Origin: Neisseria canis
Lineage (GTDB): Bacteria; Pseudomonadota; Gammaproteobacteria; Burkholderiales; Neisseriaceae
DNA: 64,000 nucleotides
Direction: 5' to 3'
NCBI RefSeq assembly: GCF_900636765.1
Contig: NZ_LR134313.1
Location: forward strand, 372,001 to 436,000
A model generated the notes under the pieces. That model had not been told where the DNA came from and searched no databases. It saw nothing but the letters and a program-made list of their open reading frames with translations. Made by a program: the position numbers and the translations under genes. Within the stretch, counting starts at the first letter, position 1; each line of letters opens with the position of its first letter. Positions 19,038-27,971 of this stretch are shown here, one piece after another.

Positions 19038-20489
19038 TCAACGCTTACCGTGCTGCTGTGCGTACTCTATCCAAAACTCCGCATTCTCAATTCCCGCCTC
19101 ACGCGGGTCGAACACCGGGTCTAAGCCCGCTTTTTTCTGGCGGTCGTAATCACGCAGCGCACGCAGAGCGGGTTTGCTCAGGAACACGATGGCAATCAGG
19201 TTGAGGTAACACATGCTGCCGAAGCCGATGTCGCCCAAGCCCCACATCAGGCTGGCGGACTGCACGCTGCCGGTGAACACGACGGCTAAAAACACCACCC
19301 GCAAAATCATGCTGAGAATGGGGTATTTCAGCTTTTGGTCGAGATAAAGCAGCGCGGTCTCGGCGATGTAGTAGTAAGCCAGCAGGCAGGTGAAAGCAAA
19401 GAAGAAAATGCCCACCGCCACGAATGCGCCGCCGAAATCGCCGAACACCGTGCCCAAGGCCGCCTGCGTGTAGGCCGAGCCTGCAACCACGCCGGGGATA
19501 TTTTCCACCAGCGGCGTTTCCATGCCGGGCGGTTGCACGTTATACATGCCGGTAATCAGAATCATGATGGCGGTTGAGGTACACACCAGCACGGTGTCGA
19601 TATACACCGAAAAGCCTTGCACCAAACCTTGTTTCACGGGATGGCTCACTTCGGCTGCTGCCGAGCTGAACGTTGCTTCGCCCGCACCGGCTACGTTGGA
19701 GAACACGGCGCGGCGCACGCCCCACGAAATGGCGGTGCCGACTATGCCGCCGAATACCGCATCGGTGCCGAACGCGCTACCGATAATCAGGCTCACGGTT
19801 TCGGGAATTTTCGCAGCGTGGCTAACCAACACAATCAGCATCAGGCCGACATAACCCAAGGCCATCAGCGGGATGATGCGGTCGGCGGCGCGGGCGATGC
19901 GTTTGGTGCCGCCGAAAATCAGAAACGCCAGCATGGCGGAAACCGCGGTGCCGGTGATCCATACGGACAGGCCGAAGGCGTTCTCAAACGACGTAGCGAT
20001 GGTATTGGCCTGAATGCCCGGCACCAACACGCCGTAGCTCAAGAAAATCACCACGGCCACCAACACAGCAAAGGCTTTCAGCTTCAGGCCGCGCTCGATG
20101 TAGTAAGGCGAACCGCCGCGGTATTCGGTGCCGACTTTGGTTTTATACACCTGCGCCAAAGTCGATTCCACAAACGCGCTGGCACCGCCCAACAGAGCCA
20201 TCACAATCATCCAAAACACCGCCCCCGGCCCGCCCGCGGCAGTGGCGGTGGCCACGCCGGCGATGTTGCCGACACCGATACGCCCCGACAGCGACATACA
20301 GAATGCCTGAAACGACGAAATACCCGCGCCGGATTCCTGCTTTTCCCTCAACAGGCGGATCATTTCGGGCAGATAGCGGAACTGTACGCCTTTGGTAATC
20401 ACGGTGAAATAGAGGCCGACGGCCAGAGCCAGATAAACGAGGCCGTTACCCCAAATATAGTCCACCAGCGTATTGACTATGTTTTCCAT
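19038..20489 (-). CDS. Sodium:amino acid symporter, AGCS (alanine/glycine) family
   Basis: 483 residues with about 10-11 membrane helices. AGCS signatures are present: SLSGRIGVGNIAGVATA, GGPGAVFWM, STLAQVYKTK and NVAGAGEATFSSAAAEVSHPVKQG. The ATG at 20487-20489 follows AGGAGAAAAAG. Classic members carry alanine or glycine with Na+. Here it is the last gene of the hydroxyproline-type cluster (246 nt after the aldehyde dehydrogenase, with a MITE in the gap), so hydroxyproline or a related imino acid may be the substrate; that is inference from position only. It contains no DUS of either dialect. Confidence 0.88.
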   Translation of the reverse strand: MENIVNTLVDYIWGNGLVYLALAVGLYFTVITKGVQFRYLPEMIRLLREKQESGAGISSFQAFCMSLSGRIGVGNIAGVATATAAGGPGAVFWMIVMALLGGASAFVESTLAQVYKTKVGTEYRGGSPYYIERGLKLKAFAVLVAVVIFLSYGVLVPGIQANTIATSFENAFGLSVWITGTAVSAMLAFLIFGGTKRIARAADRIIPLMALGYVGLMLIVLVSHAAKIPETVSLIIGSAFGTDAVFGGIVGTAISWGVRRAVFSNVAGAGEATFSSAAAEVSHPVKQGLVQGFSVYIDTVLVCTSTAIMILITGMYNVQPPGMETPLVENIPGVVAGSAYTQAALGTVFGDFGGAFVAVGIFFFAFTCLLAYYYIAETALLYLDQKLKYPILSMILRVVFLAVVFTGSVQSASLMWGLGDIGFGSMCYLNLIAIVFLSKPALRALRDYDRQKKAGLDPVFDPREAGIENAEFWIEYAQQHGKR

Positions 20490-20519
20490 CTTTTTCTCCT
20501 TTGTGGTTATTTGTGGCGA

Positions 20520-20660
20520 TATAGCTAAAACACTTGATTTTATTAGCATTTCCGTCATACTCGGGCTTGACCCGAGTATCTTGAGTTTCGCTAACTTTAG
20601 GAGATACTCGGGTCAAGCCCGAGTATGACGAACGTACTGTTTTTAAGTTGATCCACTATA
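20520..20660. mobile_element. MITE-like element, 141 bp, two inverted palindromic cores
   Basis: Ends TATAGCTAAAACACTTGATT and AAGTTGATCCACTATA. Two copies of the core ATACTCGGGCTTGACCCGAG face each other around a short spacer (TTGAGTTTCGCTAACTTTAG), giving a long stem. It lies between the aldehyde dehydrogenase and symporter genes and may attenuate transcription of the latter. Confidence 0.75.
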
Positions 20661-20662
20661 GA

Positions 20663-20719
20663 AGGCCGTCTGAAAAAGCAGTTTGGGCTTCGCAGAAACC
20701 TACCGGCTTCAGACGGCCT
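20663..20719. terminator. Inverted AG-DUS pair after the aldehyde dehydrogenase gene
   Basis: AGGCCGTCTGAA (20663-20674) and TTCAGACGGCCT (20708-20719) flank a 33-nt loop. This is the AG dialect, unlike the TG pairs elsewhere in the window. It lies 16 nt beyond the stop at 20735. Confidence 0.75.
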
Positions 20720-20734
20720 GAGTATTGTTTTTTG

Positions 20735-22204
20735 TTATTCCACAAACCAAATCGTTTTTGCCTGCGTGTACTGTTCAAACGCCTCCACGCCTTTATCGCG
20801 GCCGCCGAAGCCGGACTGCTTGTAGCCGCCGAACGGCGTGGCGATGCTGCCTTCCGAAAAGCCGTTTACCGATACCGTGCCTGCCTGAATTTTGCGGGCA
20901 ACGCGGTGGGCGCGGCGGACATCGGAGGTGTAGAACGAAGCGGCCAAGCCGTAGTCCGATTGGTTGGCCAAACGAACGGCTTCTTCTTCGCTGCCGAAGG
21001 TGGTAACGGCCAGCACCGGGCCGAAAACCTCTTCTTTAAACACGGTCATATCGGCGGTTACGCCGTCGATGATCGCCGGCTCGAAATACCAGCCTTCGCC
21101 GGTTTTGCCGCCGGTGAGCAGTTTGCCGCCCTCTTTCAATGCGGTATCGAAATAACGGCACACCTTATCGAAATGCGCCTCTTCCACCAGCGGGCCGAGA
21201 TTGGTTTCAGGCAGGCGTGGATCGCCGACTTTCCAATCTTGCTTGAGGCCGTCTGAAAGCTTGGCCAGCAAAGCGTCTTTAATGCTTGCTTCCACAATCA
21301 GGCGCGAGCCGCAGCTGCAGTTTTCGCCCATGTTCCAGAACGCGGCGGCCAAAATCGACGGCACGGCCTTATCCAAATCCGCGTCGGCAAACACGATTTG
21401 CGGGCTTTTGCCGCCGCATTCCAACACGATTTCTTTCAAATTGCTCTTGGCCGAATATTCCAAGAAATAACGGCCGACTTCGGTAGAGCCGGTAAAGGCC
21501 ACCATGTCCACATCTTTGTGCATGCCCAAAGCTTTGCCTACCGTTTCGCCCAAGCCGCACACCAGCGTCAGCGCCGCTTCGGGCACGCCCGCTTCATGCG
21601 CCAGCTGCACCATGCGGTAGGCGCTTAGCGAAGTCAGCTCGGCCGGTTTCACAATCACCGAATTGCCTGCCGCCAATGCCGGCACCACTTTCCACGCGAA
21701 CATCTGCGCGGGGAAGTTCCACGGCAACACCGCGCCGACCACGCCGACCGGCTCGTGCACAATCAAGCCCATGGCGTCTTTGCCGGTGGGGGCGACGCGG
21801 CCGAAGGCTTTATCGACATATTCGGCGTAAAAATAAAAGGTTTCGATGGTGGCGGGCATATCGGTGTTGATGCACTCGCTGATGGGCTTGCCCGCGTCGA
21901 TACAGTCCAACGCGGCCAGCTCTTCGGCGTGTTCTTCAATCAATTGCGCCCAACGCAGCAGCACGACCCGCTTTTCAGACGGGCTTTGGTCTGCCCAGAG
22001 GCCGTCTGAAAACGCAGCCCGCGCGGCGCGCACGGCGGCATCCATATCCTGCTCGCTGCCGTCTGCGATATAGCCGATAAGGGAATTGTCGATGGGCGTG
22101 CGGTTTTCCAGCTTCTTGCCCGAATCGGCGTGGTTCGGAATCAAATGCCCCGCCCACAGGCTGCCTGCTTTGGCGGCCTCGAAGATTTGTTCAACGGTTT
22201 TCAT
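20735..22204 (-). CDS. Aldehyde dehydrogenase, probable 2-oxoglutarate semialdehyde dehydrogenase
   Basis: 489 residues, NAD(P)-dependent ALDH superfamily. The catalytic Cys296 lies in GENCSCGSR and the general base Glu262 in LECGGKSP; the cofactor region reads FTGSTEVG. By sequence alone it resembles the PuuC/broad-specificity group. Its place at the end of an epimerase, D-amino-acid dehydrogenase and DapA-family series points to oxidation of 2-oxoglutarate semialdehyde to 2-oxoglutarate, the last step of trans-4-hydroxyproline degradation. It contains AG-DUS at 21246 and 21999 and no TG-DUS, which suggests foreign origin. Confidence 0.85.
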   Translation of the reverse strand: MKTVEQIFEAAKAGSLWAGHLIPNHADSGKKLENRTPIDNSLIGYIADGSEQDMDAAVRAARAAFSDGLWADQSPSEKRVVLLRWAQLIEEHAEELAALDCIDAGKPISECINTDMPATIETFYFYAEYVDKAFGRVAPTGKDAMGLIVHEPVGVVGAVLPWNFPAQMFAWKVVPALAAGNSVIVKPAELTSLSAYRMVQLAHEAGVPEAALTLVCGLGETVGKALGMHKDVDMVAFTGSTEVGRYFLEYSAKSNLKEIVLECGGKSPQIVFADADLDKAVPSILAAAFWNMGENCSCGSRLIVEASIKDALLAKLSDGLKQDWKVGDPRLPETNLGPLVEEAHFDKVCRYFDTALKEGGKLLTGGKTGEGWYFEPAIIDGVTADMTVFKEEVFGPVLAVTTFGSEEEAVRLANQSDYGLAASFYTSDVRRAHRVARKIQAGTVSVNGFSEGSIATPFGGYKQSGFGGRDKGVEAFEQYTQAKTIWFVE

Positions 22205-22265
22205 CTACACTCCTTTTCGTTCGGAAACCTCTCTCAAGAAAGGTTGGGTATTTTTGAACACACTG

Positions 22266-22378
22266 ATAGTGATCAACTTAAAAACAGTACGCTCGTCATA
22301 CTCGGGCTTGACCCGAGTATCTTGAGTTTCAGCAAACTTGGGAGATACTCGGGTCAAGCCCGAGTATGACGAGCTGTA
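22266..22378. mobile_element. MITE-like element, degenerate ends, two palindromic cores
   Basis: Left end AGTGATCAACTTAAAAACAG (a decayed form of the family end), then two facing copies of the core separated by TTGAGTTTCAGCAAACTTGG. The right end is lost. It sits between the aldehyde dehydrogenase and DapA-family genes. Confidence 0.65.
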
Positions 22379-22399
22379 ATAAAGCAAGCGGTTCGAAAC

Positions 22400-23263
22400 T
22401 TATTTCAACAAAGCCGTAAATTCGGCTGCTTCCTGCGCGGTCAGGTTGTGCAGCGGCAGGCGCACTTTGCCGGCGGGTTTGGTGCCGTTTAAGCAGCCGA
22501 TTTTGGCTTTTTGGTTGTAGTCGCCCGATTCCATCGAATGCAGAGCGGGATAAAGATTGGTGAGAATTTGGCGGGCTTGGTTCCAATCTTGGGCTTGGGC
22601 GGCGTTAAACAGGGCAACCTGCTCGCCGGGGAACACGTTGGCGGCACCGGCAATCCAGCTTTTCACGCCCCAGAAGAAGAAATCCAAAGGCTGGTCGTCG
22701 CAGCCGCACACCACTTGGAAGTTATCGAATTTGGCCTGAATCATGCGCAGCGCATTGGAGAAATTGCCGGTACTTTCTTTGATGCCGACGATGTTGGGGT
22801 GTTTCGCCAAATGCGCCACGGTGTCGAATTCGAGTTCCACTCCGATGCGGGCGGGGAAGTTGTAGAGAATAATCGGCAAGTCGGTTTTGGAAGCCACATA
22901 TTCAAAGTGTTCGATAATGCCTTGTTGCGACGGCAGGCTGTATGGCGGCGCCGACAGCATCAGGCCGTGGTAGCCCAATTCTTTGGCGCGTATGGCACGT
23001 TGCGCCGCCACTTCGCTCGACATATCGCTCACACCGGCAATCAGCGTGCAGCGGCCGGCGGCGGCTTTGACGATGGTGTTCAACACGGTTTCGCGCTCGG
23101 CTTCCGACAAAGCGTAATACTCGCCCGTGGTGCCGCAGGCCACGATGCCGCGCACGCCTTTGGCGATAAACGCGTCCACCAATTCGGCCAGCAGCGCGGT
23201 ATCGACCTGATTGTCGGCGGTAAACGGGGTAACGATGGGAACTAAAATACCTTCGATGTTCAT
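22400..23263 (-). CDS. DapA-family lyase, probable pyrroline-4-hydroxy-2-carboxylate deaminase
   Basis: 287 residues, class I Schiff-base aldolase/lyase of the DHDPS/NAL family. Landmarks: GTTGEYYAL (44-52), Tyr134 in YNFPAR and the Schiff-base Lys162 in GIKESTGN. True DapA is expected elsewhere in the genome. Flanked by a D-amino-acid dehydrogenase and an aldehyde dehydrogenase, the best assignment is deamination and dehydration of 1-pyrroline-4-hydroxy-2-carboxylate to 2-oxoglutarate semialdehyde. A start at ATG 23261-23263 follows GAGGAGAAGC. Alternatives are N-acetylneuraminate lyase or KDG-type aldolases, which the context does not support. Confidence 0.82.
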   Translation of the reverse strand: MNIEGILVPIVTPFTADNQVDTALLAELVDAFIAKGVRGIVACGTTGEYYALSEAERETVLNTIVKAAAGRCTLIAGVSDMSSEVAAQRAIRAKELGYHGLMLSAPPYSLPSQQGIIEHFEYVASKTDLPIILYNFPARIGVELEFDTVAHLAKHPNIVGIKESTGNFSNALRMIQAKFDNFQVVCGCDDQPLDFFFWGVKSWIAGAANVFPGEQVALFNAAQAQDWNQARQILTNLYPALHSMESGDYNQKAKIGCLNGTKPAGKVRLPLHNLTAQEAAEFTALLK

Positions 23264-23288
23264 AATGCTTCTCCTCTTGAGATGAATG

Positions 23289-23341
23289 GTGAATCAATTT
23301 AAAAAACTACATCCGTCATACCGGGGCTTGGTCCGAATATG
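23289..23341. repeat. Decayed MITE remnant
   Basis: GTGAATCAATTTAAAAAACT followed by CCGTCATACCGGGGCTTG retains the family end and one damaged core. It lies between the lyase and FAD-enzyme genes. Confidence 0.4.
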
Positions 23342-23351
23342 GCGGCACGCC

Positions 23352-24605
23352 CTAGCTGCCGAAACGGTTAAAACGGTAAGGGCTTAAATCCATGGCAGGC
23401 TGTTCGCCGAAATACAGGGCTTTGACCAATTGCGCGGTCAGCGGCGCTTGGGTCAGCCCCAAATGCTGGTGCCCGAACGCCAGCAAAACGTTTTCTTTGC
23501 GGTCGATTACCGGCAGCGAATCGGCAACCGACGGGCGGAAACCCATCCACGGCACGGCATCTTGCCTGTTCAGACGGCCTTTGAGCATAGGCTCGGCCAA
23601 GCGGAACAGCTGCTCCGCCCGTTCCATATTCGGCGGCGCGTCCAGCCCGGCAAACTCCACCGTACCGGCCAAGCGCAAGCCCGCGTTCATGGGCGTCATG
23701 ATGAATTTGCGCTCGAAGCTGCTCACCGGCACGTTCAAAATATCTCGGCTGTGCGGCAGCATCAGGTGGTAGCCGCGTTCGGTGTCGAGCGGAACGCTGC
23801 TGCCGCACAACTTTTTCAGCCACGGCTTGGAAAACGCACCGGCGGCAATCACCACGCGCTTGGCTTCAAACGCTTTGCCGCCGCCGATGATGCGGAACAG
23901 GCCGTCTGAAAAGGATTGGATATCGGAAACGTCGGTATGTTCACTCACCGTGCCGCCCGCCCGTATGAATGCTTGCTGCAAATCCGCCGCCATGCCCGCC
24001 AAATCGACCACATGGCCGGTATCGGGGTAAAACAGCGCACCGCGTTGCGTGTCGGCCAGCGCCGGTTCGCGCTCGTGCAGGCGGGCACGGTCGAGCCATT
24101 CGTTGGCCACGCCCAATTCATTCAACTCCCTGCCGTGTTTCTGCAACGCCGCCTGCCCGCTTTCGGTTTCGCACACCAGCAGCGAGCCTTCGATGCGGAT
24201 ATGCTTTTCCACGCCCCACTCGCGCGCAAACGCCTGCCATGCCGGCAAAGCGCGGCTGTTGAGCGCCATCAGGGCGCGGTGGCTGCGCCGGAAGCGTTCG
24301 GGCGTGAGATGGCGCAGCAGGCTGAACAGCCACGGCGTGATTTTGGGCAGGTATTTCCAATCCAGCCGCAACGGGCCGAGCGGGTCGAGCAGCATTTTCG
24401 GCAGCTGCTTAAGCACGTCGGGCGACGCTATCGGAAACACCTGTTCGGTAGCGATATGCCCCGCATTGCCGTAAGACGCGCCGCCGCATACGGTATCGCG
24501 CTCCAACAGCAGCACGCTTTCGCCGCTGCGCTGCAATGCCAGCGCAATGCTCAAACCGACGATGCCGCCGCCAACCACTGCCGCAGAAAAAACCTGCCCG
24601 CTCAT
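23352..24605 (-). CDS. FAD-dependent D-amino-acid dehydrogenase, probable D-hydroxyproline dehydrogenase
   Basis: 417 residues, DAO/DadA fold. The N-terminal dinucleotide motif [14 protein letters not shown] (13-26) is followed by SYGNAGHIA; the C-terminal FAD region reads [14 protein letters not shown] and [11 protein letters not shown]. Such enzymes oxidise D-amino acids and pass electrons to the respiratory chain. Its start overlaps the epimerase stop by four bases (24602-24605), so both are coupled, which fits oxidation of the epimerase product cis-4-hydroxy-D-proline. AG-DUS occur at 23569 and 23899. DadA for D-alanine is the alternative. Confidence 0.85.
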   Translation of the reverse strand: MSGQVFSAAVVGGGIVGLSIALALQRSGESVLLLERDTVCGGASYGNAGHIATEQVFPIASPDVLKQLPKMLLDPLGPLRLDWKYLPKITPWLFSLLRHLTPERFRRSHRALMALNSRALPAWQAFAREWGVEKHIRIEGSLLVCETESGQAALQKHGRELNELGVANEWLDRARLHEREPALADTQRGALFYPDTGHVVDLAGMAADLQQAFIRAGGTVSEHTDVSDIQSFSDGLFRIIGGGKAFEAKRVVIAAGAFSKPWLKKLCGSSVPLDTERGYHLMLPHSRDILNVPVSSFERKFIMTPMNAGLRLAGTVEFAGLDAPPNMERAEQLFRLAEPMLKGRLNRQDAVPWMGFRPSVADSLPVIDRKENVLLAFGHQHLGLTQAPLTAQLVKALYFGEQPAMDLSPYRFNRFGS

Positions 24606-25552
24606 GATGTTTCGATTCCGTAGCGGAACGGGTCGTCCGCGTTCACAAAAATTTCCGCCGCCGCATGAATGTGCGCCTCACCTTTGATGGTCGGTATGAT
24701 CATGCCGTCTGAAAACGGTTCGTAAGACGCGGCAAAGCGGCTGCCGATCACGCTTTCCTGTATCCATTCTTTTTCAGACGGCCACACGCCGTCGGCCGCC
24801 AAACAGGCCATCTTCGCGCTGGTGCCCGTACCGCAGGGCGAGCGGTCGTAGGCTTTGCCCGGGCAGAGCACGAAGCTGCGGCTGTTGGCCGTGTCGGTTT
24901 TGCCGAACAGCTCGATGTGGTCGATTTCCTGCCCGTCTTTACCGGTAATGCCCTGCTCGTTCAGCGCGGTGCGGATGCGCCATGAAACATCGGTGAGCTG
25001 CTCCAGATTGTCGGGCGCGATGGTGCAGCCGTGGTCGTTTACCAAGAAAAACCAGTTGCCGCCCCAAGCAATATCGCCGGTAATGCTGCCGATGCCTTCC
25101 ACGTTGAGCGACACGTCTTTGCGGTAGCGGTAGGCCGGCACATTGCGCACGCTCACCGAGCCGTCTTCATGCAGCGTACAGCGCACATTGCCCACCGGCG
25201 TTTCGATGGTGTGGGTGCCGACATCAATGCGTTTGAGGTGTTGCAGCGTTTTAATCAGGCCGATGGTGCCGTGGCCGCACATGCCCAAATAGCCGCTGTT
25301 GTTGAAAAAAATCACGCCGGCGGCAGAAGCGGGGTCTTGCGGCTTGCACAACAACGCACCCACCAAAACATCCGAACCGCGCGGCTCCAAAATCAACGCG
25401 CGGCGCAAATGGTCGAAACGGTCGGCAAAATCGGCGCACTGCTCCTGCAAACTGCTGCCGGAAAGCTCGGGGAATCCGCCGTACACCACACGGGTCGGCT
25501 CGCCGCCGGTGTGGGAATCGATCACGGAAAAAGTGTATTCGGTATGCGGCAT
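24602..25552 (-). CDS. 4-hydroxyproline 2-epimerase (proline racemase family)
   Basis: 316 residues, proline racemase superfamily. Both catalytic cysteines are present: Cys92 in MCGHGTIG and Cys240 in [12 protein letters not shown], so this is an epimerase or racemase and not the dehydratase branch in which one Cys is replaced by Thr. The [10 protein letters not shown] start is typical. It interconverts trans-4-hydroxy-L-proline and cis-4-hydroxy-D-proline. It is the first enzyme gene behind the AraC-type regulator and is translationally coupled to the FAD dehydrogenase. It carries an AT-type DUS (ATGCCGTCTGAA, 24702-24713) and a GCCGTCTGAA core at 24773. Confidence 0.9.
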   Translation of the reverse strand: MPHTEYTFSVIDSHTGGEPTRVVYGGFPELSGSSLQEQCADFADRFDHLRRALILEPRGSDVLVGALLCKPQDPASAAGVIFFNNSGYLGMCGHGTIGLIKTLQHLKRIDVGTHTIETPVGNVRCTLHEDGSVSVRNVPAYRYRKDVSLNVEGIGSITGDIAWGGNWFFLVNDHGCTIAPDNLEQLTDVSWRIRTALNEQGITGKDGQEIDHIELFGKTDTANSRSFVLCPGKAYDRSPCGTGTSAKMACLAADGVWPSEKEWIQESVIGSRFAASYEPFSDGMIIPTIKGEAHIHAAAEIFVNADDPFRYGIETS

Positions 25553-25670
25553 AGCACAATCCTATCGCTGAACAAACTTCCGCCAACCTTACAAAACCGC
25601 CGCTGCCGCCGTCTTGATGAATTTCCCGTTTTTTGTGCAGAAATGGGCATACCCACAGTTAAATCACAAA

Positions 25671-25760
25671 ACCGTCATACTCGGGCTTGACCCGAGTATC
25701 TCGAATTTCAGTAAGGCCGGGAGATACTCGGGTCAAGCCCGAGCATAACGGACGTACTTT
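25671..25760. mobile_element. MITE-like element lacking clear outer ends, two cores
   Basis: Two facing copies of the palindromic core are separated by TCGAATTTCAGTAAGGCC. The outer TATA ends are not evident. It lies in the regulator-epimerase gap, where the cluster promoter is expected. Confidence 0.6.
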
Positions 25761-25800
25761 GGTGCAAATTGCTTCACCTACCATTTGCACAAAACAGAAA

Positions 25801-25831
25801 TGCCTGTCTGAAAACCCTTTTCAGACAGGCA
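25801..25831. terminator. Inverted TG-DUS pair after the AraC-type gene
   Basis: TGCCTGTCTGAA (25801-25812) and complement (25820-25831) lie 17 nt beyond the stop of the regulator, so the regulator probably has a separate transcript from the epimerase. Confidence 0.65.
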
Positions 25832-25848
25832 TTTCTATACGTTCGCTG

Positions 25849-26613
25849 TTATCTCGATTTCTTAAATTCAGACGGCGACAGCCCCACCAACGCCTTAAAC
25901 TGCCGCGTAAACGCGCTGTGGTCGGCATAGCCGCAGCGGGCGGAAATTTCCGTTACCGACAAGCCCGTTTCCAGCATCGCCATCGCCGCTTCGATGCGCA
26001 CTTTTTGAATGTATTGCGAAGGCGTGATGTGGAAAATCTTTTTGAAATAACGCTCGATTTGGGCGGTGGAAAGGCGCGAAACGGCTTCCAAGTCTTTCAT
26101 TTTGATGCTTTGGTCGAAATGGCCGGCGATGTATTTTTCAATCAGCGCGATTTTTTTGTTCAGCTCGGGGCGGTTGCTGTCGTTGGTTTCCACGTCCACC
26201 GACACACCCAGCATGGCAATAACCTCACCCTGCGGATTGCGCACAGGCATTTTATGCGTGATACACCAGCCCAGTTCGCCCGAAGCATAAGTATGCAGCT
26301 CCAGCTTGTTGCTGATGATTTTACCCTCGCTCAGCACTTCCCTGTCCTGCTGCGTATAGCGCTGCCCCCATTCCGACTGAAACAAGTCTTCCGATGTTTT
26401 GCCGATCAAAGCGGCCATATCGGGCAATTGCAGGCGGTGCAGCAACGTATCGTTGGCATAAACGTATTGCGCCTGCGTGTTTTTTACAAAAAACACCGTG
26501 CTCGGCAGCACCTGCAACACAGGCGCAAACATGTTCAGGCTGCGGATGAGATCATTTAAATCTTGCGGCTGAACCGGGGGCGGGAGGAAAGCGGGTAGCA
26601 TGGTTGGGTGCAT
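25849..26613 (-). CDS. AraC-family regulator with N-terminal PAS domain
   Basis: 254 residues. A PAS-like sensory domain covers about 30-140 (PSTVFFVKNTQAQYVYAND, then MLGVSVDVE), and an AraC double helix-turn-helix covers about 155-254 (LSTAQIERYFKKIFHITPSQYI and ISARCGYADHSAFTRQFKAL). It is on the same strand immediately upstream of the epimerase and is the natural candidate to switch the hydroxyproline genes on; the ligand is not visible. The first ATG (26613) is used; a second Met four codons on is also possible. Confidence 0.87.
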   Translation of the reverse strand: MHPTMLPAFLPPPVQPQDLNDLIRSLNMFAPVLQVLPSTVFFVKNTQAQYVYANDTLLHRLQLPDMAALIGKTSEDLFQSEWGQRYTQQDREVLSEGKIISNKLELHTYASGELGWCITHKMPVRNPQGEVIAMLGVSVDVETNDSNRPELNKKIALIEKYIAGHFDQSIKMKDLEAVSRLSTAQIERYFKKIFHITPSQYIQKVRIEAAMAMLETGLSVTEISARCGYADHSAFTRQFKALVGLSPSEFKKSR

Positions 26614-26738
26614 CTGTGAAGGTTGCAGTAATAAAATATGCCGGAGCGACTACGGGCATCACACCTGATGCGCTTTGAGCATACGCCAAGTCAAAGCCAT
26701 CGTCCAGCCTCTGTTTTCAGACAGGCATCCGATAAAAA

Positions 26739-26765
26739 ACACAGGCCGAAACAACCGGCCTGTGT
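26739..26765 (-). terminator. Intrinsic terminator after the LEA-like lipoprotein gene
   Basis: Stem ACACAGGCCG / CGGCCTGTGT with a 7-nt loop, followed on the minus strand by TTTTTTATC. It lies about 40 nt beyond the stop at 26807 and is unrelated to DUS. Confidence 0.85.
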
Positions 26766-26806
26766 TCATATCAAAGCAACTGCTGTCTGATGGCAAAGGA
26801 TAGCCG

Positions 26807-27199
26807 TTATTTGGTTTTGGCAGCATCCTTAGCTGCGTTAACCGCATCTTCGGCAGCATTTTTCGCATCATAAGCGGCTTCTTTGGTGGCTTGGGCTGCG
26901 TCATGAGCAGCTTCTTTTGTAGCCTGTGCTGCATCATGGGTAGCTTCTTTGGTGGCCTGTACGGCATCTTTTGCCTTATCTTTGGCTTCGGCAGCAACGT
27001 CTTTGGCGGCTGCGCTGGCCTCTGCGCCGGCTTCTTTCGCATTTTGTACCGCTGCGCCTACTGCGGAAGCAGCTTGGTCTTTAGCGTCTTTAATGTCTTC
27101 TTTTACCGCTTGTGCAGCTTCTTTGGTTTCTTGTTTGGCTTCTTGTGAACAAGCGCTCAAAGCGGCAACAGCCATAACGACAGCTAGAAATTTTTTCAT
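26807..27199 (-). CDS. Ala/Lys-rich lipoprotein with LEA-like 11-residue repeats
   Basis: 130 residues from ATG 27197-27199. The lipoprotein signal MKKFLAVVMAVAALSAC gives Cys17. The mature part is almost only Ala, Lys, Glu, Asp, Gln and Thr, with hendecad repeats such as AAQATKEAAHD, which occurs nearly identically three times near 90-120. This is the pattern of group 3 LEA/apolipoprotein-like amphipathic helices. No enzymatic role is expected; a membrane- or stress-associated helix tethered to the outer membrane is an inference. It has its own terminator and an upstream GAGGAACC ribosome site. Confidence 0.8.
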   Translation of the reverse strand: MKKFLAVVMAVAALSACSQEAKQETKEAAQAVKEDIKDAKDQAASAVGAAVQNAKEAGAEASAAAKDVAAEAKDKAKDAVQATKEATHDAAQATKEAAHDAAQATKEAAYDAKNAAEDAVNAAKDAAKTK

Positions 27200-27312
27200 A
27201 TCGGTTCCTCTCGTAAAATAGATTGTTTGGGCTCGATTTAACCCGGCCTGCGGCAAATCATAACATATTTAGCCGCGCGTCCATAAAAATAATCCGGCGG
27301 TTGCATTCACAT

Positions 27313-27789
27313 TCAGAACACGCCCGGCAGCCAATGATACAGTGCCACCAGTAAAGAAAACGTCCATTTAACCAGCATCACTATGCCTGCCAGCAAGAGC
27401 ACTATTCCCACCACAGCCATCGCTGCCTGACGGTTCACCCGGCTTACCACAGCCTGATCTCCTACGGCAAAACCTTCAATCAGGGCGAGATTGCGTTTGT
27501 AGGATTTATTCACAAAGTCCAACACCTCGCCCAAAAACGGAATCAGGCCGATGAAAATATCCAGCAGGCTGTTAAACAAAATCACCAGCGTCAGCCGCGC
27601 CGAACGCAGCTTGACCGCCGACAAATACAAAAACACGGCATGAAAACTCTGCGACACGATATCGCCTGCCACAGGCACCAAACCGATCACGCCGTCGAGG
27701 TAGTTGTCATCGAGCCAATAACTGATTTTTTTCGCCGAATGGTAGCTGCGGCTGTGTTGAAGTGAGTCAAGTCTTTTCGGATGATTCAT
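27313..27789 (-). CDS. DUF4112 family membrane protein
   Basis: 158 residues. The DUF4112 pattern is seen: LDDNYLDGVIGLVPVAGDIV, then ILFNSLLDIFIGLIPFLGEVLDFVNKSYKRNLALIE in the middle and a terminal membrane helix pair (VGIVLLLAGIVMLVKW). Two to three membrane segments are likely. The function of the family is unknown. It stands alone, with 113 nt before the next gene on the same strand. Confidence 0.8.
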   Translation of the reverse strand: MNHPKRLDSLQHSRSYHSAKKISYWLDDNYLDGVIGLVPVAGDIVSQSFHAVFLYLSAVKLRSARLTLVILFNSLLDIFIGLIPFLGEVLDFVNKSYKRNLALIEGFAVGDQAVVSRVNRQAAMAVVGIVLLLAGIVMLVKWTFSLLVALYHWLPGVF

Positions 27790-27862
27790 CGTAATCCCTT
27801 ATTTTATGTTTTATGAAATGAAAATACGCAGGCTATACGCTGCGACGGCGCATCATAACAAA

Positions 27863-27874
27863 TGCCTGTCTGAA
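27863..27874 (+). repeat. Single TG-DUS
   Basis: TGCCTGTCTGAA between the DUF4112 gene and a small hypothetical gene, without an inverted partner. Confidence 0.8.
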
Positions 27875-27971
27875 AACCCGGAAAAAAGATTCGGACGGCT
27901 TGCGTTTGATACGAGAAGGTTTAAGGCGCGGGAAAAGTCAGGCTGTTGAACCCAAAAGCCGGAAGGGATTG

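Noticed and set aside
20520..20660. CRISPR-like repeat at the MITE with two cores
   Set aside because: Only two inverted copies exist locally, not direct repeats with unique spacers; the same unit recurs at dispersed sites.
22400..23263. Reading the DapA-family gene as dihydrodipicolinate synthase (dapA)
   Set aside because: It is embedded among epimerase, D-amino-acid dehydrogenase and aldehyde dehydrogenase genes; lysine synthesis would not need these.
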